From Planctomycetota bacterium (GTDB taxonomy: Bacteria; Planctomycetota; Planctomycetia; Planctomycetales; Planctomycetaceae): a stretch of DNA of 64,000 bases. The position numbers were made by a program, and so were the translations under genes. The notes below the pieces were generated by a model that had not been told where the DNA came from, searched no databases, and saw nothing but the letters and a program-made list of their open reading frames with translations. Below, piece by piece: positions 27,401-37,300 of this stretch; the stretch's first letter is position 1, and every line of letters begins with the position of its first letter. The DNA is taken from NCBI GenBank assembly GCA_030836185.1, contig JAURQH010000021.1, positions 1 to 64,000 of the forward strand, in the 5' to 3' direction.

Positions 27401-29496
27401 ACACCCGCTTCGCGTGCAGCAGCTTCAGTTGCCTTGGTATAAGCGGCAAGCTGAATGTTGTGACGTTTACCGTCAGGGACGTTTTTATTGCCGGTGTCTT
27501 CATGGGCAATTGGGCTGAACAGGATAATGCGAGGGAATGATTTTCCATTGGCTTTTGAACCGCGAGTTCTTTTGACGAACTCGACGAGTTTTCTTTGGTG
27601 TTCACCGGCTTTTTTCACGCCTTCAAACGATTCGTTGTAGCCGAAGAATGCAAACACAACATCTGCTTGCACATACTGAAGGTATTCGGTCATCGAAGCC
27701 GCACCTGAACTGCGCGGAAATGAGTCCGGGCGATCTCCACTCGCGCTCATGTTGCGGAAACGGACTTTCTTACCTTGCAATTCATTCTGCAAGAGAGTTT
27801 CTAACCACCCATCATGCTGCATCCGATCCGGTAATCCATTCCCCAAAATGGCGACGACATCGCCTTCCTGAAATTCAAACGGTAGCGGGTCGCGATAGTC
27901 ATCAGGCACGTCTACCAGCAAGGGGTTTTTGGAAGCCGAGTTCGCCACGAAAGGCTTGCCCGGTTTTCCGTTGTAGCTGAGATAGGTTGTTTTCCCGGAT
28001 TTTTTGACATCAACTTGCATAATCTCTGGTGCGGCAACATTTGAAACGCGAAAGACCGGTTTACGCTCTGCATCTAATAACGTGAGAGTGAAATTCTGGA
28101 GACGACTTTCAAAGCCTTTACGATTCCAGATACCAATCTGCTCAACGTCGACAGCCTTTCCGAGATCGACTTCCCACCAAGGGTTTGTTGTCCCCGAGTT
28201 CGCGGTATGTGTCTGACCGCCTTTGTTCCAGTCAGAGTCTTTGTTTCCATCTAATGCTTTTGCTGCAACACCCCCACTATTCGTGCTTGACTGCGTGGCC
28301 TTGCCACCCTTTGCGACGTTCTTTCCTCCACTAATCACTTCTACTTCTGCCAGTGTCAAAATTCGTTTGTTGCCGGGAAGTTCGATACGAACGAAGCGTG
28401 CTGGTTTACCTGTCGCGAGAGCCGTAGCGGACGGTTTCTTTGTCTTGGAATTATTGGCCCTCTTTTTTGTGTCTGTTTTTTTTGTATTGTTGTTCGCTGG
28501 AATGGGACTTTTGTACCCCACATACATCTCTGGTTTGATTCCACGAGCGTAGGTACCACCGCCAAAAGTATTGGGTTTGAATGGTCCCACGAATGCGATG
28601 TTGGCATCCGCTTTGATGGAATCTTCCATACCAAGCGACCAAAAGCAGCCGTTGACAAGCATGCGGCGGTAGCCATCATTCAGAAGATCTTCAGGGGTAC
28701 CATAAAGGGAGGTAAAGACGCGACCTTTCACTCCTGACTTGGAAGTGTAACTTCGAGTCCATTCCGAAGGCATCGGTGGCTTTGTTTCATCGGCTGGAGA
28801 AGCCGGAGTCATACCATTCAGTGGTTGAGCCATCGTCAAGGTTTCACCATCGACAGGTTTACCCACATAACCGCCCGCCTGTACCCAGATATCTTTCACA
28901 CCCCGCAAGATCGGGTGACTCTCTTTGCCTTTGACCACTGTGATGCGTGTGCTCTGCACGTGATTTCGACCGTAGTGGCCAACCCAAGTTTGGCCCAAGA
29001 CCTGATTTCCAAAGCCGAGTTGATAATCTTTGTCTTTACTGTCGTAGGAATACTTTGAAAACGGTTCGTCAGCTTTCATTTTGAAGCCGTGAGTTGCAGT
29101 TCGCATTCCCACGACGGGGCCACCTCGATTGAGATAGTCATCAAAGTGCTTCATTTGTTCGGGAGGGAAGCTTTGGAACCTTAGAAATACGACCGCAAGG
29201 TCGGCTGTGTTTAATGCTTCGATGCCGGGCATGTTTGAGTTTCCGGCAACAATTTCTCCCGACTCTTGATCGATATTGAACAGAACGGTGCATTTGAAAC
29301 CGTGATGCTTTGCCAAGATGCGCGCCATCGCTGGCAGCGACTCTTCCGAGCGATATTCATGATCTCCTGCGAGGAAGACAATGTGCTTGCCTTTGCCGAC
29401 TCCTTCAGTCCCTTCATAGACAAGTGGGGCCGCGTTAGCAAAACCTGTCACGAGGAGTGTTAAACAAACGAAAACAGCATGAGAAAAAGATTTCAT
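24460..29496 (-). CDS. Giant secreted ThuA/discoidin/SGNH/propeller/azurin/cytochrome c protein
   Basis: The protein has 1678 residues with a signal peptide ending near GFANAAP. Domains in order are: ThuA-like (about 35-310, GKHIVFLAGDHEYRSEES), a Lys/Asn/Thr-rich linker (about 330-355), discoidin-like (about 360-500, NPWWEVDLGKAVDVEQIGIW), SGNH-like (about 545-740), PVC-type dehydrogenase propeller (about 870-1220, KDTDGDDVADVRI), a helical HEAT-like part, an azurin-like cupredoxin with ligands His1405, Cys1471, His1476 and Met1480, and a PVC-type cytochrome c with CAQCH at 1537-1541. The Cys-x4-His-x3-Met spacing equals that of azurin. The SGNH block has GNGLPDR instead of GDS and NGVH instead of DxxH, so esterase activity is doubtful. 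A full chain from sugar oxidation through copper to haem on one polypeptide is inferred. Confidence 0.93.
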   Translation of the reverse strand: MKSFSHAVFVCLTLLVTGFANAAPLVYEGTEGVGKGKHIVFLAGDHEYRSEESLPAMARILAKHHGFKCTVLFNIDQESGEIVAGNSNMPGIEALNTADLAVVFLRFQSFPPEQMKHFDDYLNRGGPVVGMRTATHGFKMKADEPFSKYSYDSKDKDYQLGFGNQVLGQTWVGHYGRNHVQSTRITVVKGKESHPILRGVKDIWVQAGGYVGKPVDGETLTMAQPLNGMTPASPADETKPPMPSEWTRSYTSKSGVKGRVFTSLYGTPEDLLNDGYRRMLVNGCFWSLGMEDSIKADANIAFVGPFKPNTFGGGTYARGIKPEMYVGYKSPIPANNNTKKTDTKKRANNSKTKKPSATALATGKPARFVRIELPGNKRILTLAEVEVISGGKNVAKGGKATQSSTNSGGVAAKALDGNKDSDWNKGGQTHTANSGTTNPWWEVDLGKAVDVEQIGIWNRKGFESRLQNFTLTLLDAERKPVFRVSNVAAPEIMQVDVKKSGKTTYLSYNGKPGKPFVANSASKNPLLVDVPDDYRDPLPFEFQEGDVVAILGNGLPDRMQHDGWLETLLQNELQGKKVRFRNMSASGDRPDSFPRSSGAASMTEYLQYVQADVVFAFFGYNESFEGVKKAGEHQRKLVEFVKRTRGSKANGKSFPRIILFSPIAHEDTGNKNVPDGKRHNIQLAAYTKATEAAAREAGVGYVDLFHPSMQLFKESSTPLTVNGVHLTEEGNRLLAGVIASSLFGQKVTASPSLEQLRSAVIDKNYHWNNRYRARDGNDVWGGRSTLKFTNDQTNAVVLQHEQTMLDVMTKNRDLRVWAVAKGEDIKVDDSNVPKPIEVISNVGGGSKSSNAMKEGRLKYISGEEGIKHMAVAKGFEVSLFADDEQFPELVNPVQMQFDTKGRLWAAVWPTYPKWEPLKEMNDALIILHDDNNDGKADRVTEFARVQNPLGFEFWNGGVIVNRAPEILFLKDTDGDDVADVRITLLQGLDSSDTHHGANNFIYGPDGAIYWQSGVFMMHNHEHPWGPSLQTGASAMYRFDPRRFTISRHADNSPNPHGISFDYWGYHYATDGTGGRAYQVRPEAKGFKMHELLKKEVRPVTASEVVSSSHFPESMQGDFLICNVIGFLGIKHYDLVRDGEKGTVWGEPAGDELTVSTVNADGSTTTEKSRGLMMSGDKNFRPADAIFAPDGSLYFCDWHNVIIGHMQHNVRDPNRDHAHGRVYRMTAIGRPLQKPVAIDGEPINALLENLKSPIDGIRQRTRIELSERDSSAVIAATTEWVKQFDPTKKEDAHHLLEALWLHQQHDDRNLDLLGQLLMSPEPHARIAANTVKHLWFNVESTMRGGVIAEAEEAATQKSGILSDTPELTTIRIGTVRERMRYDVTELTVKPGKKIKLTFANPDYMPHNIMLVNPGKADEVGLQAIALGASGFSVGFVPESDEILWASKLIDHGQEETIEFTSPKKEGAYPYICSFPGHHLLMRGTLYVTDNLKEFLAKNPQQMIKNTEWKLTDLDQELKHVGRQRNFVQGQHLFKKLACAQCHKLDENSVTLGRNLTIGPNLDEVVKKKHKSDPKAILAEILEPSRKIEDKYRTVLLVLEDGTTLNGNIVSENKTELTILTGPPEIKEKKVAKSSIEARRSSPVSIMPVGLLNSLEKEQILDLLAYVLALGNENDGAFKP

Positions 29497-29654
29497 AGGT
29501 GAGCCTGCAACGATGTGTAAAATATTTCAGGACCGACACACAATTTGTCAGAGAATGCGTCTGGAATGAGGACGTTCCAGTCTAATTGTATATAAAGGTG
29601 GAAGATAGTGTTTTACTTCCCAATCGATAGAAAAAATTGAAGGTTATGAATGAT

Positions 29655-29668
29655 CGGCTGAAAAGCCG
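29655..29668 (-). terminator. Possible hairpin terminator of the sugar kinase gene
   Basis: CGGCT (29655-29659), loop GAAA and AGCCG (29664-29668) form a tight stem 30 bases past the stop of the kinase gene. T-rich sequence follows on the minus strand but not at once, so termination is only possible. Confidence 0.35.
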
Positions 29669-29697
29669 GAAGTTGTGACTTTGGCAGGCCCGTCAAG

Positions 29698-30747
29698 CTA
29701 TCGCCTGACACGACCGGAGGCGTTGCCAGTCATTAAGATTTCAATTTCTGCTCGCGAGGAATAGTGGTAATCACCTTCGTTGGAGTGAGCGAGGCAGCCT
29801 GCCGCTGTTGCGAACTGGATTGCGGTTTTGGGATCCGCTAACTCTGCCGTTGTCATCGCGAATAACAAACCCGCCGTAAAAGCATCACCCGCACCAAGTC
29901 GATCAATGATGGGGTTGATTTCATAGAGTGAGTGTTCCGACGGTGCATAATGCACCTGGTCCGACTCCACGTCATAGAGTAAGCCACCATACTTTTCGAC
30001 ACTGGCGGACGCGCTGGCTCTGCGAGACATCGCCACAGAACCAATCTTGGGGAACTCGGCAATCAACGGCTGGATCAATGACTTGTGATCGGCATGAGGG
30101 GCATACCCCAGTGTGTCTGTGAGATCTTCGTGGCCTGCAATCAACAGATCGACGGACGGCAACAACTGACGCATCATTTGCCCAGCCAGTTCTCGGGAAG
30201 AAAGCGAGGGATCCCACTTCCAAAGTTTGCTGCGGTAGTTCATGTCGCAGCAAATACGCACATTCCGTCGGGCCGCTTCTTCAATCGCGATGCGTGAGAC
30301 TGTTGCCGCGTTTCGAGAGATCGCCGGCGTAATGCCTGAGATCACAAACCAATCTGCCTGCTCGAAGATTCGATCCCAGTCGTAATCCTCTGCGGGCGTG
30401 ATAGAGACTGACGAACCGTCTCGATCATAAATCACATTCGCGGTGCGTTGATTCACGCCACGCTCAAAGTAATAAAGCCCCAAACGTCCGTCGTGAGTTC
30501 GCACGATGTTTCGCGTATTCACTCCGAGTGATCGAAGGTCTGCAAGACACGCCTTTGCAATTTCGTGATAGGGAAGTGCCGTGACAAAAGTGGCTTCACC
30601 TCCCAAATAAGAATAAGAGGCGGCAATAGACGCTTCGGATCCGGCAAACGTCACTTTCAAACTGCCAGGCATGGCTTGTTGAAATCGTTGATAACCAGGA
30701 GGCTCTAACCGAGCCATGATTTCACCAAAAGTCACGATTCGAGACAT
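29698..30747 (-). CDS. kdgK: PfkB-family sugar kinase, 2-keto-3-deoxygluconate kinase-like
   Basis: The protein has 349 residues, normal for PfkB/ribokinase-family enzymes, with no signal peptide, so it is cytoplasmic. The start IVTFGEIMARLEPPGYQRF and AGSEASIAASYSYLGGEATF match KDG kinases. The ATP/anion-hole motif is IDRLGAGDAFTAGLLFA near the C-terminus, where Asp is the catalytic base. KDG kinase phosphorylates 2-keto-3-deoxygluconate made from uronic acids, which fits the polysaccharide-degrading neighbours. Substrate assignment inside the PfkB family by sequence alone is moderate. No aldolase or dehydratase is adjacent. Confidence 0.85.
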   Translation of the reverse strand: MSRIVTFGEIMARLEPPGYQRFQQAMPGSLKVTFAGSEASIAASYSYLGGEATFVTALPYHEIAKACLADLRSLGVNTRNIVRTHDGRLGLYYFERGVNQRTANVIYDRDGSSVSITPAEDYDWDRIFEQADWFVISGITPAISRNAATVSRIAIEEAARRNVRICCDMNYRSKLWKWDPSLSSRELAGQMMRQLLPSVDLLIAGHEDLTDTLGYAPHADHKSLIQPLIAEFPKIGSVAMSRRASASASVEKYGGLLYDVESDQVHYAPSEHSLYEINPIIDRLGAGDAFTAGLLFAMTTAELADPKTAIQFATAAGCLAHSNEGDYHYSSRAEIEILMTGNASGRVRR

Positions 30748-30879
30748 TGCAGATCAATTCGAAAGACAGGAATGAGAGAAACTCACTGTACATCTTCGGG
30801 ATCAAGAGTGAAAACCAGATTTCGCTAATGAACCAGATCAAAAACAATTTAACACGTAAGCCGGAAAAACATTACTGAC

Positions 30880-31491
30880 CTATGGAACAAGCGGCTTTTT
30901 CAATGACTCCCGCTTCAAGTCCTGCTCGACTTCAATTTTCATCATTTTGAATTCTTCATCATCGGGCCTTCGCTCCAAAGCCATTTGTAAGAAGGATAAC
31001 GCTTTTTGTGGACGGCCATTGTTCAACGAAGCTTCGGAGGCTTTTCTCAGCATCCAGACTTTTCCTGAAGTTGTCTCGATGTCAAATTCCATGAGTCGTA
31101 TGCCATCGTCAATGCGATCGTCTTTGATCAGTTGAGTAGCCAATGCGAAATTGCTACCACCCCAAGCCGCTTTTTTCCCGTTGGTCTTGAACCATTCGAT
31201 CGCCGCTTCAACGCCTGCGGATTTGACGAGCTGATACATTCGTTGTTCCTGTGTGAGACGAGTTTTTGCCGGCATTCGATAGGGTTGGTCGGTGACGAGC
31301 ACCGCACCTGTAAACAACTTTGTTTCTGCAGTCGCTTGGCATAATCGGCGTAATACCTCGACTTTGTCGGGACCGACTTCCTCATACCCCTTGGGGAGGG
31401 TTATCTTTTTCTCTTGCGCCTGAGTCGACTGAATAAGAGAAAGTGACAGGGCTACAGAAAGTACTTTTAAGAGTGCGGGAATAAAATTCAT
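30880..31491 (-). CDS. Secreted helical-repeat protein of unknown function
   Basis: The start at 31491 (MNFIPAL) gives 203 residues and a signal peptide ending at QSTQAQE. An ATG six codons upstream is possible. The middle and end look like TPR-type helix pairs: YQLVKSAGVEAAIEWFKTNG, NFALATQLIKDDRIDDGIRL and NNGRPQKALSFLQMALERRP. The last is a good TPR. No cysteine pair or catalytic motif is seen. I do not recognise the family. A periplasmic scaffold or adaptor role is a guess. It is a single-gene unit between the kinase and the DUF1559 gene. Confidence 0.82.
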   Translation of the reverse strand: MNFIPALLKVLSVALSLSLIQSTQAQEKKITLPKGYEEVGPDKVEVLRRLCQATAETKLFTGAVLVTDQPYRMPAKTRLTQEQRMYQLVKSAGVEAAIEWFKTNGKKAAWGGSNFALATQLIKDDRIDDGIRLMEFDIETTSGKVWMLRKASEASLNNGRPQKALSFLQMALERRPDDEEFKMMKIEVEQDLKRESLKKPLVP

Positions 31492-31791
31492 CGTCTCTTT
31501 CTGGAACATGAATCTTCGAAATTTGAAGCACAGGGTTTGTCTGTTTTAGAGGTCTTCAGAGTATATATGTTTAGATTGGACTACTCACGACTGGTTCCAG
31601 TGAAAATGGCGAAACAACGCTGATTCGATTTCTACTCGCTTGAGATTTTGCGATGTTTTCTCGAGATCGAGCCTCAATTTTTTTGCTCTTTCGGAGGGAT
31701 TCGAGTATTTTACATTGATCTATGTTTATGTATAGATCCTTTTGCGCTGGCGACTATCGCGCACCAGTCTTGAATTTTTAAAGGGCCAATC
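31492..31791. promoter_or_regulatory. Divergent promoter region with 7-base inverted repeat
   Basis: This 300-base AT-rich gap must carry promoters for genes on both sides. A perfect inverted repeat, GATCTAT (31717-31723) and ATAGATC (31732-31738), lies about 55 bases before the DUF1559 start. It could be an operator or a leader hairpin. No confident -35/-10 pair was assigned. Confidence 0.45.
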
Positions 31792-32688
31792 ATGAATCAA
31801 CGACATCTTCGACGTGGATTTACGCTGATTGAACTGCTTGTTGTCATTGCGATTATCGCAGTGCTGGTTGCGTTGCTGTTGCCTGCCGTTCAGCAAGCGC
31901 GTGAAGCGGCACGACGTTCTTCATGTAAGAACAACATGAAACAACTCGGATTGGCTCTGCACAATTATCATGACACCACAAACATTCTCCCCTGTGGTCG
32001 CTTCCACTCCGGGGTGGGGACTTATCGCTGGGGTTGGATGCCGATGCTTCTTCCTTATGTTGATCAGGCACCCATGTTCAATCAGATAGATTTTAATGTG
32101 AATGGTTGGGAAAACGGTAACTACGATTTCTTCAAGCAGCCTCAGTCTGCATTTCTTTGCCCCTCGGATGCGCTGCGAGACGAAATCAGAGAAGAAGAAG
32201 GGTTTGCGGCACCAACCTGGATCCTGGCTCAAACTGATTATGCGGGTGTCATAGGAGATTACCAAAACACGACCGGTCTCGGTCAGACTCCCGGCTATGG
32301 GAATGTCGGATACCATAACCGTATCCGCGGTATGATCGGGCGCTGGGGAACCTCGGCCACATTTGCTAAGGTGACTGATGGATTATCGAATACAATGATG
32401 GTGGGAGAGTGCATCGGTGCAATGAGTATCACTCAGAATTGGGGGACTCAAAGTTGGGGGACAACCGCCCATCCCATTAATTTTATGAATGAATCACTGA
32501 AACAGAATCTTCCCACTCAAGCAAATCCGCGGTGGGATGAGCCCATCGGCTTTCGGAGTTTTCATGTGGGTGGATGTCACTTTTTGCTAGGAGATGGCTC
32601 GGTTCGATTTGTGAGTGAAAATATCGATGGAGCAACCTACCGAGCCTTAGCCTCGCGTGATGGAGGAGAAGTGATCGGCAACTTCTAG
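31792..32688 (+). CDS. DUF1559 protein with prepilin-type N-terminus
   Basis: The protein has 298 residues. It opens with the type IV prepilin signal [20 protein letters not shown], where cleavage would fall between Gly9 and Phe10, followed by [20 protein letters not shown]. The DUF1559 body has [14 protein letters not shown], the FLCPSD box and the C-terminal [20 protein letters not shown]. These pseudopilin-like proteins are hugely expanded in Planctomycetes and are thought to be exported surface or fibre components, without a proven function. A ribosome-binding site (AAGGG) precedes the start. A small lipoprotein follows 46 bases later, a very common pairing. Confidence 0.95.
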   Translation: MNQRHLRRGFTLIELLVVIAIIAVLVALLLPAVQQAREAARRSSCKNNMKQLGLALHNYHDTTNILPCGRFHSGVGTYRWGWMPMLLPYVDQAPMFNQIDFNVNGWENGNYDFFKQPQSAFLCPSDALRDEIREEEGFAAPTWILAQTDYAGVIGDYQNTTGLGQTPGYGNVGYHNRIRGMIGRWGTSATFAKVTDGLSNTMMVGECIGAMSITQNWGTQSWGTTAHPINFMNESLKQNLPTQANPRWDEPIGFRSFHVGGCHFLLGDGSVRFVSENIDGATYRALASRDGGEVIGNF

Positions 32689-32734
32689 CCGGCCCATTCC
32701 TTTAACCTCACTCTCCTTCTCAGAAGATGATTCT

Positions 32735-33208
32735 ATGACTGATTATTCATGCGTGCTGCAACCAGTAACGCATTCCCTCTCAGCCGCGATTTTGTGCATT
32801 GTTCTCTCCGGTTGTGGTGGTGGTCCTGAGCGTTCGCCGACGGCTGCGATTACCGGCACGGTGACGCTTGATGATCAACCGATTGAAGCGGGAACAATTA
32901 TCTTTGAATCAGACAGTACCCGTCCCGCTACTGGTAAAATCATCGACGGAAAAATCGTCGAAGTCATGACTTACGAGGCCGGTGATGGTGTTCCTATCGG
33001 AACTCAGAGAGTGGCTATACAAGCAGCGTCTTCAGGTGAGTCGGTCGAAGCAGCCGACCCCTCGGCATCCGGTCCGGTGGACATGAATTATATGGGCGGT
33101 GGAGAATCCCTGGTCCCCAATAAATACACTGACCCCAAAAACTCTGGTCTCACAGTGGAAATCGTGGCTGGTGAAAATCAGGTCTCTTTTAAGCTGAAGA
33201 GTGAGTAA
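32735..33208 (+). CDS. Small lipoprotein with carboxypeptidase-regulatory-like fold
   Basis: The protein has 157 residues. The leader ends in a lipobox (IVLSGCGGG), so it is a lipid-anchored envelope protein. The rest reads ITGTVTLDDQPIEAGTIIFE and GDGVPIGTQRVAIQAA, then VPNKYTDPKNSGLTVEI, the usual transthyretin/carboxypeptidase-regulatory-like sandwich found next to DUF1559 genes in this phylum. It is probably co-expressed with the DUF1559 gene. Its job is not known. Confidence 0.88.
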   Translation: MTDYSCVLQPVTHSLSAAILCIVLSGCGGGPERSPTAAITGTVTLDDQPIEAGTIIFESDSTRPATGKIIDGKIVEVMTYEAGDGVPIGTQRVAIQAASSGESVEAADPSASGPVDMNYMGGGESLVPNKYTDPKNSGLTVEIVAGENQVSFKLKSE

Positions 33209-33248
33209 TCTCAAAGAGATAAGCGCCACAAGAAAAGGCTCCTCGTAC

Positions 33249-34169
33249 ATGCGATTATGCGTCCTCCCATTCTCATCTGTTCTCGTCTTGACCACACTCG
33301 TCCTGGTCGGATTTCATTTATCAATTTGCGACGCCCGTGAACCAGACGTGATGATCGATTTGTGGACAGCATTGCCGGCGGGTGAAACCGTGAAGAACAC
33401 CGGAGAAGCATTGCCCACACGCCCCGATGAAAAGCCACCAGCGACACGCATCAAAGATATTACCTTTCCGCGATTGTTTATCTATCAACCCCCGAAAGAA
33501 AAACGAAATGGAACCGCCGTCATTGTGTTTCCCGGTGGTGGCTATAACTATGTCGTCATGGACAAAGAAGGTTCGGAAGTTGCCGATTGGCTCAATCCGC
33601 TCGGCGTAACAGTGTTTGTCGCCCATTATCGTACGAAACGAACGAAGTCGGAACCCGACTCGTGGATCAGGCCGCTCGAAGATGGGCAGCGTGCCGTTTC
33701 GCTTGTTCGCTCTCGTGCTGAGGAATGGGGCGTTAGCCCCAAACAAATTGGAGTCCTCGGTTTCTCTGCGGGTGGCCAATGCGCGGCATTGGTCACGACA
33801 CGTTTTTCAGAGAGACAATACAAAGCTGTTGATGAGATTGATCAAGTCTCGTGTCGTCCCGATTTCAGCTTGCTGCTTTATCCTTGGCAATTAGTCGATG
33901 GGGAGGGAGAATTGCGAGACTTCGTGACGATCAACGCAAAGACGCCCCCCACTTTTTTGGCGCACACTCATGATGATCCAATTACTTCTCTGAGTAGCAT
34001 CGAATTTTATAAGCGATTGAAACACCATAAAATTCCTGCCGCTATGCACATCTACAGCAACGGCGGTCATGGATACGGTATGCGTCCTGTGGAAGGATCG
34101 GATGTCGATACTTGGCGCGACCGAGCCACCGAATGGCTGACATTGCATGGGTACCTAAGCGGTTCCTGA
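33249..34169 (+). CDS. Secreted alpha/beta hydrolase (BD-FAE-like esterase)
   Basis: The start at 33249 puts a signal peptide first (FSSVLVLTTLVLVGFHLSI), giving about 306 residues. A frame extension to 33201 would overlap the previous stop. The alpha/beta hydrolase fold shows the oxyanion segment VIVFPGGGYNYV, the nucleophile elbow GFSAGG, the acid in AHTHDDPI and the base in NGGHGYG. This layout matches small feruloyl/acetylxylan esterase-like enzymes. A role in removing acyl groups from polysaccharide outside the cytoplasm is likely, but the substrate cannot be read from the sequence. Confidence 0.9.
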   Translation: MRLCVLPFSSVLVLTTLVLVGFHLSICDAREPDVMIDLWTALPAGETVKNTGEALPTRPDEKPPATRIKDITFPRLFIYQPPKEKRNGTAVIVFPGGGYNYVVMDKEGSEVADWLNPLGVTVFVAHYRTKRTKSEPDSWIRPLEDGQRAVSLVRSRAEEWGVSPKQIGVLGFSAGGQCAALVTTRFSERQYKAVDEIDQVSCRPDFSLLLYPWQLVDGEGELRDFVTINAKTPPTFLAHTHDDPITSLSSIEFYKRLKHHKIPAAMHIYSNGGHGYGMRPVEGSDVDTWRDRATEWLTLHGYLSGS

Positions 34170-34381
34170 GTTCAGGAATCACGGATAAACCCTACAAGCC
34201 CTCAAGTTGCGGCGTCTGAGACTCTAAAAGTCGTGTTTTTTTTGAAATCCATCGCGTAGGTGGATATACTGAAATGACAGCGATGAACTCTCTTGTGGAT
34301 ACAGATTCCCGCATCATTGCTGCCCGCCTCGTAATTCCCACCTGCGAACACTCAACAATCTTCCCGTTGATGAGATAAAAG

Positions 34382-37300
34382 ATGTATTTCATGCGCTACT
34401 TTCTAATTTCCACTTTTGGCCTGCTGCTCTCAACAATGAGCGTTCAGGCGCAATCCACGAAAATCCGCTTCGACCGTGATATCAAGCCGATCTTGTCTGA
34501 TCGTTGTTTTCATTGTCACGGCCCCGATCAAGAACATCGGGAGGCCGACTTACGACTCGATCTCAAAGAGGCCGCGTTCGCTGATCGAGACGGGAACTTT
34601 GCCCTCATTCCCGGCAGCTTGGAGAACAGTGCGATTTGGGAACGAATTTCGAGCCACGATGAGTTCGTGAAAATGCCGCCGCTTGAATCGAACAAAAAAC
34701 TCACCACGAAAGAAATCGATCTGTTCAAACGCTGGATTGAACAGGGGGCCGAGTGGAGTGATCATTGGTCGTTTGTAACTCCTGTTAAGCCGGAGCCACC
34801 AAAGGTCACGACGGATGTTCCCGTGAAGAATCCCATTGATCAGTTCATTGGTCAAAAACTACTTGAAAACGGCTTGTCACTTTCTCCCGAAGCCGACCGA
34901 CGCACATTGATTCGTCGCTTGAGCTTCGACCTCACCGGTTTGCCGCCGACTCCCGAAGAAGTGCAAGCCTTCGTCGATGATCAAGCCCCCAACGCCTACG
35001 AGCGAGTCGTTGATCGCTTCTTCTCATCACCTCATTATGGAGAGCGGATGGCGGTGATGTGGCTCGACGCGGCCCGATATGGCGATACGAGTGTCTTTCA
35101 TGCGGATGGCCCACGCGACATGTGGGCTTGGCGTGATCGTGTCGTTCAGGCTTACAACGAGAACATGCCCTTCGATCAGTTTTCGATTCTGCAACTCGCC
35201 GGTGACCTGGTTCCCGAAGCGAGTATCAGCGAAAAAGTATTGGCCGGTTTCAATCGTAACAACGGCACGACCGATGAAGGAGGAGCCATCGCAGAAGAGT
35301 ACCGTGTCGAGTATGTGGTGGATCGTGTGAAAACAACATCGACCGTCTGGTTGGGAATGAGCATGGAATGTGCTCAATGTCATGACCATAAGTACGATCC
35401 CATCTCGCACGAAGACTACTATCGCTTCTATGCGTTCTTCAATGTGAGTGCCGATGGTGGTATGCAAACTCGAAAAGGGAACGCCACTCCCACTCTGGCA
35501 ATCCCCGATCCTGAAAAGCAGGAACAGCTTCCGAAAACTGAAAAACAACTAGCAAGTGTCAAAGAAAAACTCGTCAATCGACGTACCGTCGCCCAGTCTT
35601 CGTATGACGAATGGTTGGACATGAAAGAGAAAGAAGTTGCCGAGAATCCCAGCGGTTCAACACCGGTCGGAATTACCGTGCATCTTCCGTTTGATGAGGG
35701 GGACGGAAGCAAAGTTGGCAACGTGGCAAACGCAGACAAGCCGGGAAGTATTCAGGGGAAATTTGAATGGGTTGAAGGGCGTAGCGGCAAAGCACTGAAG
35801 CTGGATGGATCGAGTTATGTTGACTTGGGTGATCAGGGGCGATTCGATCGCACTGATGCCGCCTCTTATGGGGGTTGGGTCAAGATTCCTAAAAATGGAT
35901 CGGGAGCACTCATTGCCCGGATGGATGATGGAGATTCCTATCGTGGGTTTGATTGTTTGATTACCGGCGGCAAAATTGCCCCTCATATTATTCACTCCTG
36001 GCCCACTAATGCCATCAAAGTGAACTCGAAGAAAGCTCTCGAAGCCGACAAATGGCAGCATGTCATGGTGACATACGATGGGTCTTCAAAAGCCGCCGGT
36101 GTGAAAATTTATGTCAACGGCGAAAATTGGGAGTGGACGGTCGAGCAAGATCGACTTTCGAAGACAATCATTACCGAGAAAAGTTTGCTGGTCGGCAGCC
36201 GGCATCCAAGTAGTCGATTAAAGGGAGAGGTGGACGACGTTCGTTTCTATCCCCGAGCTCTCAGCGAAACTGAAGTCAAACAACTCTCGGGTGCTGATCC
36301 GATTCTCCCCATTCTGCAACTCGCCTCCGACAAACGGAGTGAAGAACAGCAGAAGACTTTGTTCGATTACTACCTGAATAATGCCGATGAGGAATTTCAG
36401 ACTCTGACCGCCGAACAGAACAAACTGCAACAACAAATCATTGATCTGAAAAAACCACTCACGACTGTGATGATCATGAGTGATCAGCCGAAACCACGAG
36501 AGACCTTCGTGCTGATGCGTGGGCAGTATAATTCTCCTTCCGATCAAAAAGTCGAACCGGGAACACCTTCTGCACTACCAGCCATGCCCGACGACTTTCC
36601 TGCTAATCGATTAGGAATGGCGAAATGGCTGTTTGCTCCCGAGCATCCACTCACGTCGAGAGTCGCCGTCAATCGTTATTGGCAAATGTTATTTGGCAAA
36701 GGACTCGTCAGCACTCCTCAAGATTTCGGCGCACAGGGCGAATACCCGACACATCCCGAGTTGCTCGATTGGCTGGCTGTCGACTTCCGTGAGAACGGCT
36801 GGGACATCCAACGATTTCTCAAACAGATAGTCATGTCTCATACCTACCGTCAGACATCGCGAGTCACTCCTGAATTGCTGGAACAGGATCCCGAAAATGT
36901 CTTGTTGGCTCGATCACCCCGTTTTCGTTTGCAGTCTGAATTTATTCGGGACAATGCACTGGCAATCAGCGGTATGCTCAATGAAAAAATGGGCGGTCCC
37001 GGCGTTAAGCCGTATCAGCCACCCGGTTTATGGGCGGAAGTGGGCCTGAGTGGCAGACCGATCTTCAAACCCGATCAGGGCGAAAAGTTGTATCGCCGCA
37101 GTCTTTATACCTATTGGAAACGTTCCGCGCCTCCACCCAACATGCAAATCTTCGACGCCCCCACACGCGAGAAATGCACCATCAATCGACCGCGAACCAA
37201 TACTCCGTTGCAAGCACTTGTCATGCTAAACGATGTTCAATTTGTGGAAGCGTCTCGACAGATGGCGGCACGGATGATGAGCGAAGGTGGCGTCCTTCCC

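Noticed and set aside
34220-34243. T-run after the alpha/beta hydrolase gene as a terminator
   Set aside because: Eight T are present, but the preceding stem is only four base pairs, so it is not convincing.
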